This document shows positions 1 to 12,700 of a stretch of DNA of 64,000 nt, piece by piece (within the stretch, counting starts at the first letter, position 1; every line of letters begins with the position of its first letter). Position numbers and translations under genes: made by a program. A model generated the notes under the pieces. The model was not told the origin of the DNA. It made no database searches and worked only from the letters and a program-made list of their open reading frames with translations. Source of the DNA: UBA965 sp046303375 (GTDB lineage: Bacteria; Chloroflexota; Chloroflexia; Chloroflexales; Roseiflexaceae); the NCBI GenBank assembly GCA_046303375.1, contig JBKCGB010000018.1, positions 1 through 64,000 of the forward strand, read 5' to 3'.

Positions 1-109
1 ACTTTATCCTTCATCTGCCATCTTTTCCACAGTGACGCCGATCTGTTCCTGCCTTGACGAAACGATGCCACAGCGCTGCGCGCCAATCCACACCCTGCCG
101 TCATGGCAT
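1..109. repeat. Dispersed direct repeat, copy A (possibly truncated by window edge)
   Basis: This stretch recurs almost unchanged at 33352-33461. By eye the two copies differ by about five substitutions and one single-base indel over about 110 bp. It starts at the first base of the window, so its true left end is not visible. No ORF in it looks like a real gene. The two copies are in the same orientation and enclose the whole STAND/giant-protein segment, so they may be the outer repeats of an inserted or rearranged block, or two members of a dispersed non-coding repeat family. Confidence 0.8.
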
Positions 110-266
110 TGGCGCACAGTCAGCAAGAGTATCGCAAACGATTTGGAGCCTCCGGCGCACACCAGTGGGCATGCGCTTGGCTGCCATCCATTTCATTGGT
201 CATGGTGCTCACCCACACCATACGCAACCGATGCGCAGTCTGTGCGATGATGGCGGAATCTTTATC

Positions 267-296
267 ATGCATCATGCGCACTGGGCGCATATGCAT
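267..296. other. Imperfect inverted repeat / hairpin
   Basis: The arms ATGCATCATGCGC and GCGCATATGCAT pair as two 6-bp blocks with one bulged C, around the 5-base loop ACTGG. It sits in non-coding DNA with no T-run, so it could be a terminator for a gene left of the window or part of the dispersed-repeat material. The function is not established. Confidence 0.35.
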
Positions 297-997
297 ACAC
301 CTACCCGCTAATCCGCATCTGTGTCAGCATGCCGTAGCGCGCGATGGCAAAACGCTGCGGCCGACGCCGGCGCACAAATGTCTGGCTCGATGATTGGTCG
401 TTTGCACTACTGGTAATCACAATAATTTAAATCGAATACGTCCTGATTTATTGTTATCTCGTTGGCTGCAGGCGTTGCTGTCCCGGCGCACCTTCGCAGG
501 CAGTGTTATGGAGCACAATCCAGCCAGCATCGAAATTTACCTGTAAGATGCAATGTACCACAACGCATTCGGATAGCGCACACAAATAAGGTGACAGCAA
601 CAGCACTAATGGCAGGTGAAGTGATTTGGGTCTGGTGTTTGGCACGATGCACGCAGCCCCATGGAAACTGCTGGGCGACATATGTGTCGACTAGGAATTG
701 AGGTTTATGCGAGGCACCCTGAGATAGACAGCGCCTGCGGGAATCACTGGAGCCGCAATTTTGACCTTGCGCGTCATCTCGATTGGGACATCGTGGTAGA
801 TTAGCGTGGTTGACATACGTTCCTTTTAAACAATCGCTGTATTTTATGGGAATTTTTGGGGGATTCTATTTGTATCGCACTGAGGTAGCCAAGCACCCCA
901 ACGTCATTGCATGGCGCCACAGGCGCAGTGCAAACTCCGAGCAGTATCGTATAGACCTCAAGCAGAAGATACAAATCATGCAAGGCATGCAGGCGAT

Positions 998-1033
998 ATT
1001 CCACTACGGTGGCTATAGCCACCGTAGTGGAAT
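998..1033 (-). terminator. 36-bp perfect palindrome downstream of the first STAND gene
   Basis: A perfect inverted repeat with no spacer, centred on CTATAG at 1013-1018, with 18 bases on each side. It lies 25 bp beyond the stop codon of the - strand ATPase gene, where a transcription terminator would be expected. There is no clear T-tract after it, so it may instead act as a 3' mRNA-stabilising hairpin or a protein-binding palindrome. Confidence 0.5.
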
Positions 1034-1058
1034 GATACTGGGGCAACGCATACACTTC

Positions 1059-3524
1059 CTACAGCATGGTTTGAATACTCATAATCGTGTCAAACAACGA
1101 CATTTCTGGAGAGAATAATGTAGATTGCGCCGTGGTATTTGCGAGGAGCGTTTGGGCAGCCATAATCCTTTGGGTCACAATCAAATCAAACAATGCGCCG
1201 CGGGCAATCCCAGATTCAAAGCGGAAGCGTTGACAAAGATGAATTAACGCTAAGGAATCTGGTACTTGCTGTTCAAGCCATAATAAGCCTGCCACCAAAT
1301 CAATCACATACAGACACATCAAAGTGTTCCAACTCCGATTCATCAACAGAATACATTCATGGAGCGTACGACGTAACGCTGGTGCATCACTTTCAAATAG
1401 CGATATAACGGCTAATCGCATTGCACAATAACCCGCCCATACAGGTAACTGCATCCGCATGTATCCTTGACGGGCATTGGCTAAATCAGTACGCGCACTT
1501 TGAAAATCACCAATATAAAGCAAAATCAAGCCACGATTGAGAATAACATCTAAGATTCCCAGAGAATTATTGAGTTTTTGAAAATAAACCAGTGCCTGAT
1601 GATTGTATTCAATGGCCATACGGAGATTGCCTACTTTCCATTGAATTGCACTATATTGATCCAAAGCTCTGGCCCACCGAGATTCACGATGATGTGTCGC
1701 AAAAATCTGAATCGCAGTATCCATTTGTTGACACACGATTGCTATCGTTTCTGATGAAATTTCAAGCATACTCGTCATGATAACATTACTATGATCAATC
1801 AAAATTTGTGCGTAAGCGATAGGTTGGGTATTCGGTGATACCGCAGTGAGTGCGCGAGACAAATAAGTAGTTGCGGTATCAATCGCACCAATCTGCAGAT
1901 ATGCCACGCCAAGCAAATGCCACAAACCAACAATATGCGGTGAGGTTTCACCACAAGTCACAATGCATTGCTCAATATGCATAATAATATCTTGTTGCAT
2001 ATCATACCGGCGCCACATTTGACCCCAATGAATTAACAATAACGCTGCATCGTCAAAGAGCTGGAAATTCAATAACATTTCAACACACATGCGGGCGTTC
2101 ACCACATCGGTGGCATCAATAATTTGCGTCGATTGGAATGTATCTTCCCATGATTCATCTATCCGCATCAGTTTCTTGGCCATATCACGGCCAAGATTTT
2201 TTAATACACCAATCCCTACCAATCGCATAATCACATCGCGAATCACTACATTTATAGTATATGCATTGGTAGATTCATCACCAAATCGCAAAATTATCCG
2301 GCGCTGCACCAACTCATCAATGATTGTCGTCATCTGATGCTCATTTATGGTGAACATTTGGGTCGCGTAATGACGAAAAAACCGTAGCGAAAGCGCATCA
2401 GGCATGATGCTTAATAATGCCACAATCCGTAATTCGAGTTGATTCAGACTATGCAAGGCAATTTCGCTAATTTTGTCTGTAGCAAACTGATTTACGGAAT
2501 ACGACGTTGTATTTGCAAGCATCACGATATTGAGGGGTATCCCACGGGTACTGGTACAGGCTTGAAGCATATAATCATGCGCTCGAAATGACTGGTCGAC
2601 ATACGTGGCAATTTGACAATACAACACACACCCAGCATCCGTCGGTGCATGAAACAATAGCGGAGGCAAACAATATTCATAATATTGAGGCATTTTCACT
2701 GACACATCCACGCACCGTGTCGTTATCAGAAAAAGACCCAACCCACACTCTGCATGCAATTGCGTTATTAATCCATCCGGCCCAAAGTGGGTACAGTCAT
2801 CGATACCATCAAGCCATATATAGGGGGCGGGTGCGATTCGTTGCAACAGGGCATTTATTTGGTGTGACTTGCTTGTTACGGGCATAAGTGTAATATTGAG
2901 GAGTTGTGTCAACCTGTTGTAGAGTTGAGCGAGTGAGTGAATGCCACGCATATTTACTCGGTATGTTTTTTGCCCATAATACCGTTCATACATGCGCATT
3001 AATTCACTTGCAAATACCGTTTTCCCCACCCCAGCTTCACCCGATATAATAATATTTTTATGGGCAACCAACTGTGAGAATAGTTCAACTAATGCAGTAT
3101 CACGGCCACAAATAGTTGCATCAATCGTTGTGTGTGCAGATTCACCCGCAAAAGGTGTCATTACCTTGCGCCATTCTGTATCAGCAAAATAACGGGCATA
3201 TGAATTCAATTCATTAATCGGGACACGCATTGCATTGGCCAACACAAAAAAATCTGTGCTGGTCAAAATATGGGGATCAAAGCCAAACAAGATTTCAACA
3301 ACCACACGAAATACCTCTAATGGCGCACTAATATCTCGTTCGGGCCTGGTCAAAAACATTCCATCAAATTGAGGCCGCGTCATGGTAATGCCCCGTTGTT
3401 GCAGGGCATTCACGATATCAATCACGGTGTGTTTTTTTTGCCGTAACCGTAACATGGCTTTCTTCATAATCGCAATTATTTGCGGTTTATCATAAAACGC
3501 ATCGATGTCAGGATGTTGTGACAT
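1059..3524 (-). CDS. STAND-family ATPase (NB-ARC-like) with C-terminal helical repeats, copy 1
   Basis: An 821-residue predicted signal-transduction ATPase. An N-terminal domain of about 120 residues is followed by an NB-ARC-like NTPase with Walker A GEAGVGKT (about residues 162-169), Walker B YIWLDGIDD (about 235-243), an LITTR motif and a GIPL motif. Next comes a winged-helix-like stretch, then about 350 residues of helical, TPR-like repeats. I chose ATG at 3524 because GGTGAAA lies just upstream; the ORF extends 9 codons further only from a TTG without a ribosome-binding site. It is divergent from the giant gene at 3750 and is a clear paralogue of the gene at 30549-33002. STAND proteins act as ligand-triggered switches in transcription control or in defence; which applies here is not shown. 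The N-terminal domain is unfamiliar and is the best clue to the output function. Confidence 0.85.
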   Translation of the reverse strand: MSQHPDIDAFYDKPQIIAIMKKAMLRLRQKKHTVIDIVNALQQRGITMTRPQFDGMFLTRPERDISAPLEVFRVVVEILFGFDPHILTSTDFFVLANAMRVPINELNSYARYFADTEWRKVMTPFAGESAHTTIDATICGRDTALVELFSQLVAHKNIIISGEAGVGKTVFASELMRMYERYYGQKTYRVNMRGIHSLAQLYNRLTQLLNITLMPVTSKSHQINALLQRIAPAPYIWLDGIDDCTHFGPDGLITQLHAECGLGLFLITTRCVDVSVKMPQYYEYCLPPLLFHAPTDAGCVLYCQIATYVDQSFRAHDYMLQACTSTRGIPLNIVMLANTTSYSVNQFATDKISEIALHSLNQLELRIVALLSIMPDALSLRFFRHYATQMFTINEHQMTTIIDELVQRRIILRFGDESTNAYTINVVIRDVIMRLVGIGVLKNLGRDMAKKLMRIDESWEDTFQSTQIIDATDVVNARMCVEMLLNFQLFDDAALLLIHWGQMWRRYDMQQDIIMHIEQCIVTCGETSPHIVGLWHLLGVAYLQIGAIDTATTYLSRALTAVSPNTQPIAYAQILIDHSNVIMTSMLEISSETIAIVCQQMDTAIQIFATHHRESRWARALDQYSAIQWKVGNLRMAIEYNHQALVYFQKLNNSLGILDVILNRGLILLYIGDFQSARTDLANARQGYMRMQLPVWAGYCAMRLAVISLFESDAPALRRTLHECILLMNRSWNTLMCLYVIDLVAGLLWLEQQVPDSLALIHLCQRFRFESGIARGALFDLIVTQRIMAAQTLLANTTAQSTLFSPEMSLFDTIMSIQTML

Positions 3525-3749
3525 GTTTTCACCACAATAAAGCAAGCGCAATATAAGCTTAAACTATATTTAATATACCGTGTCAGTGCTATCTGCATAT
3601 TCGTTGTTTTTGTACAAAATCTATTCCACGGTTAGTCAAGAATAGCGAAAAAAATAAGTGCTCCCAATGCTATGCTGAAACCAGAATGACAGATTCCATA
3701 CGCCCATAGCGATTTTTCACCACTCTTGTGATTATGTAAGGATTGTGTT
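3525..3749. promoter_or_regulatory. Divergent control region between STAND gene 1 and the giant gene
   Basis: A 225-bp, A+T-rich intergenic region that must carry the promoters of both divergent genes. The giant gene has a plausible ribosome-binding site (TAAGGA, about 8 bases before ATG 3750). I found no convincing -35/-10 pair on either strand. The 39-bp repeats found upstream of the second STAND gene are not present here. Confidence 0.5.
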
Positions 3750-6700
3750 ATGTCGAATAAAAGACCTGTTTTGCTCTTCATCATAACCATTATTGCGATC
3801 TGCATCAGTGCAATTGCGTTACTGATTACGCGGCTCCAGCAAACAACGGCACTAACAGCGATTCAACGCTCCCAAGATATTGCCAAATTGAGTGGTGAAT
3901 ACCAGTTCAAAACCGAAATCGACCAAATCACCAATTTACCACCATCACTTGCTAATTATGGCAAACAGAGTCGTCACGACCTATTGTTCATTACGGGGGC
4001 AATTAATGAGTCCCAACAGAGTAGTGAACTACGTGTCTCAGGCGCACAGGGAGTTTTATTCGAAATCAAACGCTCCCGCGGCGTCACCTATACCCGGCAA
4101 CCAGGACAAGGCTGGCAACGCGCTGCAGCAAACGCGACGACCAGCCAACTCAACACACTGAGTTTTTTGGCGGGCATCAAAAATGCGACTTACAATAGTG
4201 CTAATGTCCATAATTATCAATTCGATTTTGATGGTGCCAAGTTTGTCGAACATTTTAGTCGGTTACTCAGTGCAGATAGCGCCCACGGGATTAGTCACAA
4301 CGAAGAGTGGCATGCAATTGCCAATTCTAGTCAATATCGTCAATCTCAAGGCAAAGGACAAATGACGGTTGATACAGATGGGTTACCCAAAGAACTAGAA
4401 ATAAACCTCAAATTTCCAAGCACCAACACCAACGGGAGTAGTGAAGCCCACATCAAAACAACATTTTTTGGGTATGCCCGTACCGGTTTGGCCTTGCGGA
4501 GCCTCATCAATAATCCTCTTTATATGTTAAGTAGTTTCGTCAATACTGATGTCAACGTCATTCGAAATCTCTTATTTGGCATGGTTGCGGTGTTTTTTGT
4601 GTTTCTCGCAAGCATAGTATTGTATAACTTCAAACGGCGTTTATATGTACCATTAGTACTCTTGATGATTGGGATGATGGTTACACAGCCATTTAGCACA
4701 ATCCCGCATAGCATGGCAGAAAATAGTACAAAAAATAATGCACCCAGCGATTCAAGCACGACCACGGCTACACCGACCCCACAATTTAATCCGCTCGTTT
4801 CACCGATGCTTCAAGGCACCAAAATGGTATTACCGCATACAGGTACAAGTATTGGCGGTCACACGACAAGTCTTACCACAAGTCATACCGGGCGAAGCAT
4901 GCGGAATGGTAGTACTGATACCGACACTGACAAAGATGGGTTGTCAGACAGCGACGAAGCAGTCATCGGCACGAATCCGAACCTCGCCGACAGCGACAGC
5001 GATGGTCTCAACGACTTGCAAGAATACAGCTTGCACATCGACCCACTGAATGCTGATGGTGATGACGACAGGCTCAACGACTTTGCCGAAGTCCAACTCG
5101 GGACTAACCCTATAAATCCCGATAGCGACAGTGACGGATTAAGCGATTATACCGAAGTTACCTCGTTTACCCAATATTCTGGGGCAACCAATAAATTTTA
5201 TACAAATCCACTCAAAGCCGATACCAATGGCGACGGAAAAAATGATGGCATCGACTGTGCGGTCAAAATGTTCTATGCAAATGCCTGTCCTGATACAAAT
5301 AACGATGGCGTACCTGATTTTATTTCGTTTGATGATGATGGGGACAAAGTCCCTGACAACGTAGATATTTCGCCACTCGTAAAAAAATCAACCAACTACG
5401 ATGATTCGACCCCCTTTGCGTTCCGCGTACTCAATACGACGACTGCAGTCAAACCACTCTATGTTGATTTCCAAATCCGACCAAATAATGATGCACTATT
5501 GTACGCCAACAATGCCGTCTACGACTGGCCTAGTGGTGACATCAATGGACAAGTCCAACGTGGACGTGATACAACGTTTGCGACTAGTTCGTTATACAAC
5601 GCGACAGATAGTACCGCCAGCAATGGTGACGTCAAAGTCAGCGCACTCCTCGAGATTCGTGTCCCCGTATCGAATAGCAATTACGGCAATTTGCCCGTGG
5701 CAGCCTGTAATCAGACCAACACATGCCCCGATGATACCACTGCGCCCAAATGGCTCGACAAAACCAAATTCACCCCACTGGGAATTAGCGCAGAATGGAG
5801 TCGCGATAGCCAAGGCAATCTCAGAAGCAACGAAGTAACCCTCAGTGTTCCCTTAACGCCCAATTATGACGCCACAGGTACCATTGTGGCCTTCTCGGCC
5901 AAAGCCTACTACGAAACCGGGGCAATTGTGTGGTCACAAGATCACAAGATCCGCTTGCAATGGATTGTCACATCCATCCAAGATGACTGCCCTAGCGACA
6001 CTCCCGATTGCACCGTCGACCAACGAGTCGAAACTACTGGCCTGTTAGCGAGTTATTATGGCGCATGGAACTTAATTGGCATGACCGCCAGCGAGAATAT
6101 CACTAATAAAGCAACCATCGTTTACGAAGATATCACCAAAGCCATAGTCACAGATAACGCGAATCGACGCCTCTATATCAACGAAGCCAAAACATTCCTT
6201 AGTGGCGCATTTATCCAATACCCACTCTTGAGCATTGATGGCACGGACAACAGTTATTCAATTCCACAACTCTTGGATAATACGAGGAATGCGAACGCCA
6301 TCACCTTGTCCACGTACGGGCTCAACAAAACAGCCACCCGGGCAGCGACCTATACGTTTGCTAATGAATATGACGTAATAACCCTCTACCGCGATAAAAT
6401 TCCGGCGATTCTCAATGCGTCATTGTGCCGCAACGCAGGCCAAAACAGTGATACTTGTAGTACCCAAGCTGCGCTCCGCACCGCCTGTGAAAACAGTACC
6501 AGCGTGGCTTGTCGCCCGGCGACTATTGTATTGACGGAAAGCACCTCCCGGAACGCACTACTCAGTGCTGATTCAAATTCACTTGATTTCAATGGGCTTA
6601 CCCCCAATGTGGCACGTACCATGAACGGCACCATCTACAAAGTGGTTGCGGGTAATTGGCAAGCAGTAGATAACAGCGATCTTGCAATTGAACTCGATAC

Positions 6701-9700
6701 CATTTATCAAAATACCGCCCCAAGCACTCCTCCGGTAGGATTTACGGATACGGAGTGGAGTAGGTTTCGCAACGGACTGATTAGTTCAAGCATCGTATCT
6801 TTTTCATCACCCGAAGCGAATGGCTATTCTTCAGACATTAGCACAGCACTCCTTGATGGGATTACGCCAGCACAATTTGCCGGCAATAATCAAGCTACCT
6901 GGAATGCCAGTGTCACTGAGACATACAATTATTTTGATACGATTATTCAATCCATCAATGACAGTGAAAATATATCGTTAAATACACATGATCTCATATT
7001 CCCCCAAACACGTGATGAGGCAGAATCAGCAATGTCTGATGCAGCAACAGCATATGATGCTGTATTTGCGACATATGATGGTACAACTAACGCTATCGCA
7101 TTTGGTATGAATTCAGTACAATGGATCCAATCTACGTTTGGATTACTTTACAAAAATCAATATAAAACTTCTACATTATTTGCCGGCACTACCCTTGGCT
7201 CAACTAGCTATTATACTTGGCTAGCTGGTGGCATCCTAATGGCATCAAGCGAACTTTTTGAAAATCCCACTACGCAAATGGCAGTGTTCTATACCGGCGC
7301 GGCGCTTTCGTTAGTAAACCAAAGCATCAACATATTCACCCTCTTACCCGCACAAGTAGCAGCGGGGAAAGCAGCAGTAGCGGCAGCAACACAAGCAAGT
7401 ATTGCAGCGTCTGTTGCTCAAGATGGACTTCAAGCAGGAATGACGTCGTATTTCACTGCGGCAGGCAAAGCTGCGCAAAAAGCTGCACTGATGAAAAATA
7501 TTGGGACTGCGCTCACAGTATTAGCACTCGTTGCCATCTGGACATTTGGCATCATGTCGGCAGTTAATGCTGATTATGGGTATCAAAGAGGTAACATTAT
7601 CTCGAATTTGGTTGGGCAAACCGCAACCATGGTGTTACTGATGGTTCTCTCGTCCAATCCTATAGGCGCCTTGGCAGCAGCAGTTATCGGACTCATTGAT
7701 CTTATTGCCACAATAGCCTGTAAATCCCTTAGCGAAAAACAACAACGCAGTACGGCAGCGCAATTTTTATGCGGCGGTATTTCGGGGATTCTTACCAATC
7801 TCTTCTCACCCTATGTTGCGAATCTCGTCGTTGACCCGATGGACACCTGGTCACGCTACCAAAAAATCGAAAGTGGCGATGGTGGTGGCTTAACCTACCC
7901 CAATAACGGATTTCGGGTGGGCAACGGCATGAATAACGCACTCAAAGTCACCGATTATATCCAACGGATGCCATTCCCCGCATCATGGCAAGCCGCATTT
8001 TGGAATGTGCAGTGGTATGACCAAGACACTCGTAATACATCGTTTGCGTATGCGCTCGATAGCGACCAAATCGACTTAAGCAATGCTGATGGTTTTCATC
8101 TTGGTTCACAATACGCTGATTGGTTGCACAACTATTCGACCAACTCCGACTACTACTCCGACGGAGACAAGACCTACACGTGGAAAAAAACCATCAATGT
8201 TGATTACACCAGCAACTTCGCTACTGCCGGGATCAACACCCAAATGCCAGACCTCTATCTCTCGAGTGTCTATAAGGTACCGCAACAAAACTGCATCACC
8301 GTACCAATCGGTATACCTCCAGTTATCATTCCAATTCCCGTGTGCTGGATGGATACGCTCACGAGTCATCCTGATTATCTCAATATCAATGCGGATTCCA
8401 AGACGATGTTTGACATCATGCCAGCTACAATTAGTGACTTCGTTGCGCTCCGGCTCAGAGACAACAGCGGCTATACCTTTGCATGGTCTCCTGACACCGC
8501 CGAGCCACCCGCTCCTGTATTTGTTGATGCTGATAATGATGGGGTACCCTATACGCTTGAACTACAAAATAGTTCATACGACAATCTTTGGGATAGTGAC
8601 AACGACAAAATCGCTGATAATCGCGAAATCGCCAATGGCACTTTACCCAACGCCGCAGACAGTGACAACGATGGACTGACTGATTACCAAGAAGCACAAT
8701 TTGGCACAAATCCCCTAATGCCCGACACTGATGGCGATGGGCTGCTTGACGGTGAAGAAGTCGTGCACATGGACAATACAGGTCTTCTTGTCGGGGGCTG
8801 GGAAGTCACGTATGCGATTGTAAACGGAATTCCTCAAACAACGTGGACCAGCTCTGATCCAACCCAAAGTGATGCAGACAACGACGGGGTGATTGATTTA
8901 CGTGAAAAAGTCCTTGGCTGGAGCCCATTTGCCAAAAACGATGCCGAAATCATCGGAGTCAATGGCACCATCCGTGAAGCACTCAATCCGGCTCTCACCG
9001 TCAGTTTTGCCACCAAAACAACTGCTGGGTACCCCAATAGCGGCTTTACGAGTACCGCAGTCACGTGTGTACAATCTAGTAGTTGCCCAACCCTCGTCAA
9101 TGATCGCCCCAACAATAATTCAGTGGCACGCTTTACTGGTGTGCAAGTACTGAATGCAGGGACAGGCGACCAATCCATCTTTGACACGCAATTCACCTTG
9201 GCAGCTTGGGTAAAAGGAGTTGCTCAAACAGACGCGCAAACGATTTTCAGTCAATATGGCCACGTCGAGATTGTGCGGAATGCCGCACGGAATGTACGCG
9301 TAAAACTCACTACTGATACCAATACCTATGATTACACAACAACCAATTCAGATTTCCCCAACAATGTATGGACGCACCTCGCAGTCAGTTATGCCGATAA
9401 TGTGTTGGCGATATACATCAATGGAGTTGAAAAAGGTCGCTTTGCCACCACTGGACGTTTAAGTGACACTTATCCAAGCAATAACAATTTGTATATCGGT
9501 GGCCAATACAGTAGCACCATTTCGCCAACCAGCAATCGATTCAGTAATTGGGCCAGCAATATCGACGATATTGCGGTTTACAAAATAGGCTTACGCGCTA
9601 ACGAAATAGTGCAACTCAAAGATGGCTTGCTTACGAGTAACAACGATTTATTTGTGCGCCCAGGCGATCGTTTAATCAGTACGATTAATGAAACCAATAA

Positions 9701-12700
9701 ATTACTTGGCCGGAGCATGCAAGGCTATACCACGATTACGGCAAGCTCCCCCAAAAACGAATCCCAATCAACACAAACCAATGATGCCGCACTCGCAGCA
9801 ACGACTAGCACCCGTTTTGATAGCACAATTGAAGTCCCTGGCGCCGTCAACAGTAGTACCACGCCTACCACGTATGTGAATAGTTGTGTGTTTGAACACA
9901 CCGAGTTGTGTGTCAACTTTGACGATAGCAATAGTGCCAGCCCAACCAGTGCGGCACCGTGGAAATTCAATGATGTGTCACCCAATCAAAGTACGTTAAC
10001 CTGCACCAGTACGGCAAACTGCCCCGACTTCCGTAATCCTGACTGGAAGTTCAAAGCAACCACAGATATGGCAACCGCCGCATCAGTGGGGAATGCAATG
10101 GGCAGTAGTGACTTTACCGTCGCTGCATGGATTAAACCAGAAGACCAATCGGTCGCCACGCGTACGATTTTGATGTCCAAAAACAGCCTAGAATCGTTGA
10201 CGTTGAAATTAGCCCTGGTTGGCGAAAAGCCTCAATTCACGATGTGGGGTTCCGTACTGAACGCAGATACGGTACTTACACTGAACCAATGGCAACACGT
10301 CGTATTTCGCTTCGCAAATCAAAAGCGGCAGATTTTTGTCAATGGCGAACTCGTTGCCAGCGATACTACAGCCATCGGGTATCCGTCAGGTTATGGTGAA
10401 TTACGGATAGGTAAAGATGCGGGTACCAATTCATTTGCGGGGAGTATCCGCGACCTGCAAATCACCTCGAAGGCCATCAGTGACAGTGATATATTAGCAC
10501 TCGCCAAAACCTGCGAAGACCCGCGCTTGATTATGTGCGTGCCGTTTAATGCAAATAGCACTAGCGCACAAAGCATTGATTATTCACGCTACGGAATTAA
10601 CCAAGGGGTCGCACTTACCTGCACTGGATGTACGACAAGTAACAATACTGCCATGGTAATTACTGCAGCCAGTCTCCCCACTGGATATGCGCAACTCCTT
10701 AATAACCATGATTTTGCGATTGCCCTGAAGTTCAAACTTGCCAGCGTCGCAGGCACCCAAACCATTTTCCAATCCGCCGCTGCCATATCCGGTGGAGATC
10801 GGCTACAAATCCAACTGCTGAATGGCAAGCCTGCGGTGAATTTGGGGAATCGTAGTGTGACCATCGATTCCCGGACACTTGTAGCAAATACATGGTATTT
10901 CCTCGTCGTCTCTCAACAAAGTGGCAAACTTACTATCAATACCTCATCAGCCAACGGCACCAGTTTGACGACAAATAGTAACGTCATCAATAGCGCCGAA
11001 ATGACCAAAATCCAAGATCCACTAAGCATTGGCGCTACGGGATTGACTGTCGACATGCTCCGCATTTATCGCGGTGGGCTATCTGATGCAAATATTACGG
11101 CACTAGCACGCTATGCCCTATTTGACAAGATAAATAGTTATGTAAACCAATCTCCTACATCCGATACGATGGAGATTACTGTTGAAGCCCGCAACAAAAT
11201 CATCAACCCTGATCCTAATTTCGAACGTATCCGCAGTAATTGTGATGAATCATCGGTCGTGATTTGTGTGCCATTCGATCGCGATATCAGCACTGCCTAT
11301 CCCGCCTATCGCAATGGAGCCACGGCCAGCCAATCTTCTACGTACACGACATCGAACCCTGCAAGTAAAGCGATTGATGGGATTACCAGCAATACATCCA
11401 ATGCCTACTCGATGACCAATTCCGAAAACAATGCGTGGTGGCAAATGGATTTGGGGAGTGTAAAAGACATTTCCACCATTACTGTCGTTGATCGCTTGAA
11501 TGGGAATTATCGTGATCGTTCCGAAAGCGCTGTCGTAATGTTGTTGAACAGCGATTTGGGAACATCTAAAAATATCAGCAGTAACAAAACTGCTGCAGTG
11601 AGTTGGCGTAATTTGAAATGTAATAACACGGCATCCAGTTGCACCGGCAATACCGACTATGTACAAGAAGTCACCTTCCCCAAAGGCACCAAAGCACGCT
11701 ATGTGCGGATTCAACTCAATGGTCGCACCGATTATTTGCACTTGAGTGAAGTAATCGTCAACGGTGAAGTGCATTCCTGTGCCTATGGCAATACCTGCCC
11801 AACGTTTGCCACCGGTGGGGTGGAATTCAAAAGTAGTAACAAACAATCCATCGTCTTATCGAACACATTATCGAGCACCTTTGAGGGTGCCAAAAATTAC
11901 ACCGTAATGACATGGCTTAAATTATCAAATTATGGAAATAATGTAATTATTGGTGATAATAGTGCGCTCGTAGAAACGGTCAACTATCCTGCCCGCACTG
12001 GTACGTCGAATAATTCGTACTTTGGGGTAACGCAAGGGCGCCTGCTCGTCGGAGACACTACGGATACTAATTGGACGTTCTTAAGCGGATTTAGTGCGCT
12101 GAGCAAAAATATTTGGTATCACGCAGCCTTGGTGCGTGATGGTACAACGCAGACTATTTATCTCAATGGCGAACCCTATGCGAGTCACACCAGCATCAAT
12201 TTCACGGGGATTCGTCAAATGGAGATTGGCGGCGCTGATGGCAAGTTTGACGGTAGCATGCGCGACTTCCAAATCCACAATACCGCACTGACTCCAACCC
12301 AAATCAAACTCAGTGCAACCACGCCCGCCTTTGAATTACGCATCCCATTTGACGAGCCAAGCACGAGTACGGCGTTTAGTGATGTGCTTACCACCGGCTT
12401 AAAACTAACCTGTGTCAGTAGTTGCCCATTGAGTGGCGTTCCTGGTCGTGACGATCGTGCGGTGCGATTTAATGGGAATGAACCATTGCAGTTCACCGCT
12501 ACAACCAGCGCATATACCACAAATTCATTGTTGAGTTCACCAGACAGAAGTACTGGGCTCGGCGAATCTGCGGATGCCTATACCATCAGTATGTGGGTGA
12601 AACCAAGCAAATACAACGTCTGGTTGCTTGGCAACGGAATCATCAATCAACACCTCAGAATTGGAATTGATGCCAGTGGGTATGTCACATTTGAACATGC

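Larger units (their letters stand above)
110..1058. other. Non-coding stretch of about 950 bp
   Basis: I see no supportable gene here. The short ORFs present have no ribosome-binding site, no recognisable motif and odd composition (many His, Cys and Trp residues). Two hairpins stand out (267-296 and 998-1033) and are listed separately. The remainder may be decayed repeat material related to that at 33.2-33.6 kb, but apart from the first 109 bases I could not match it to anything else in the window. Confidence 0.5.
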
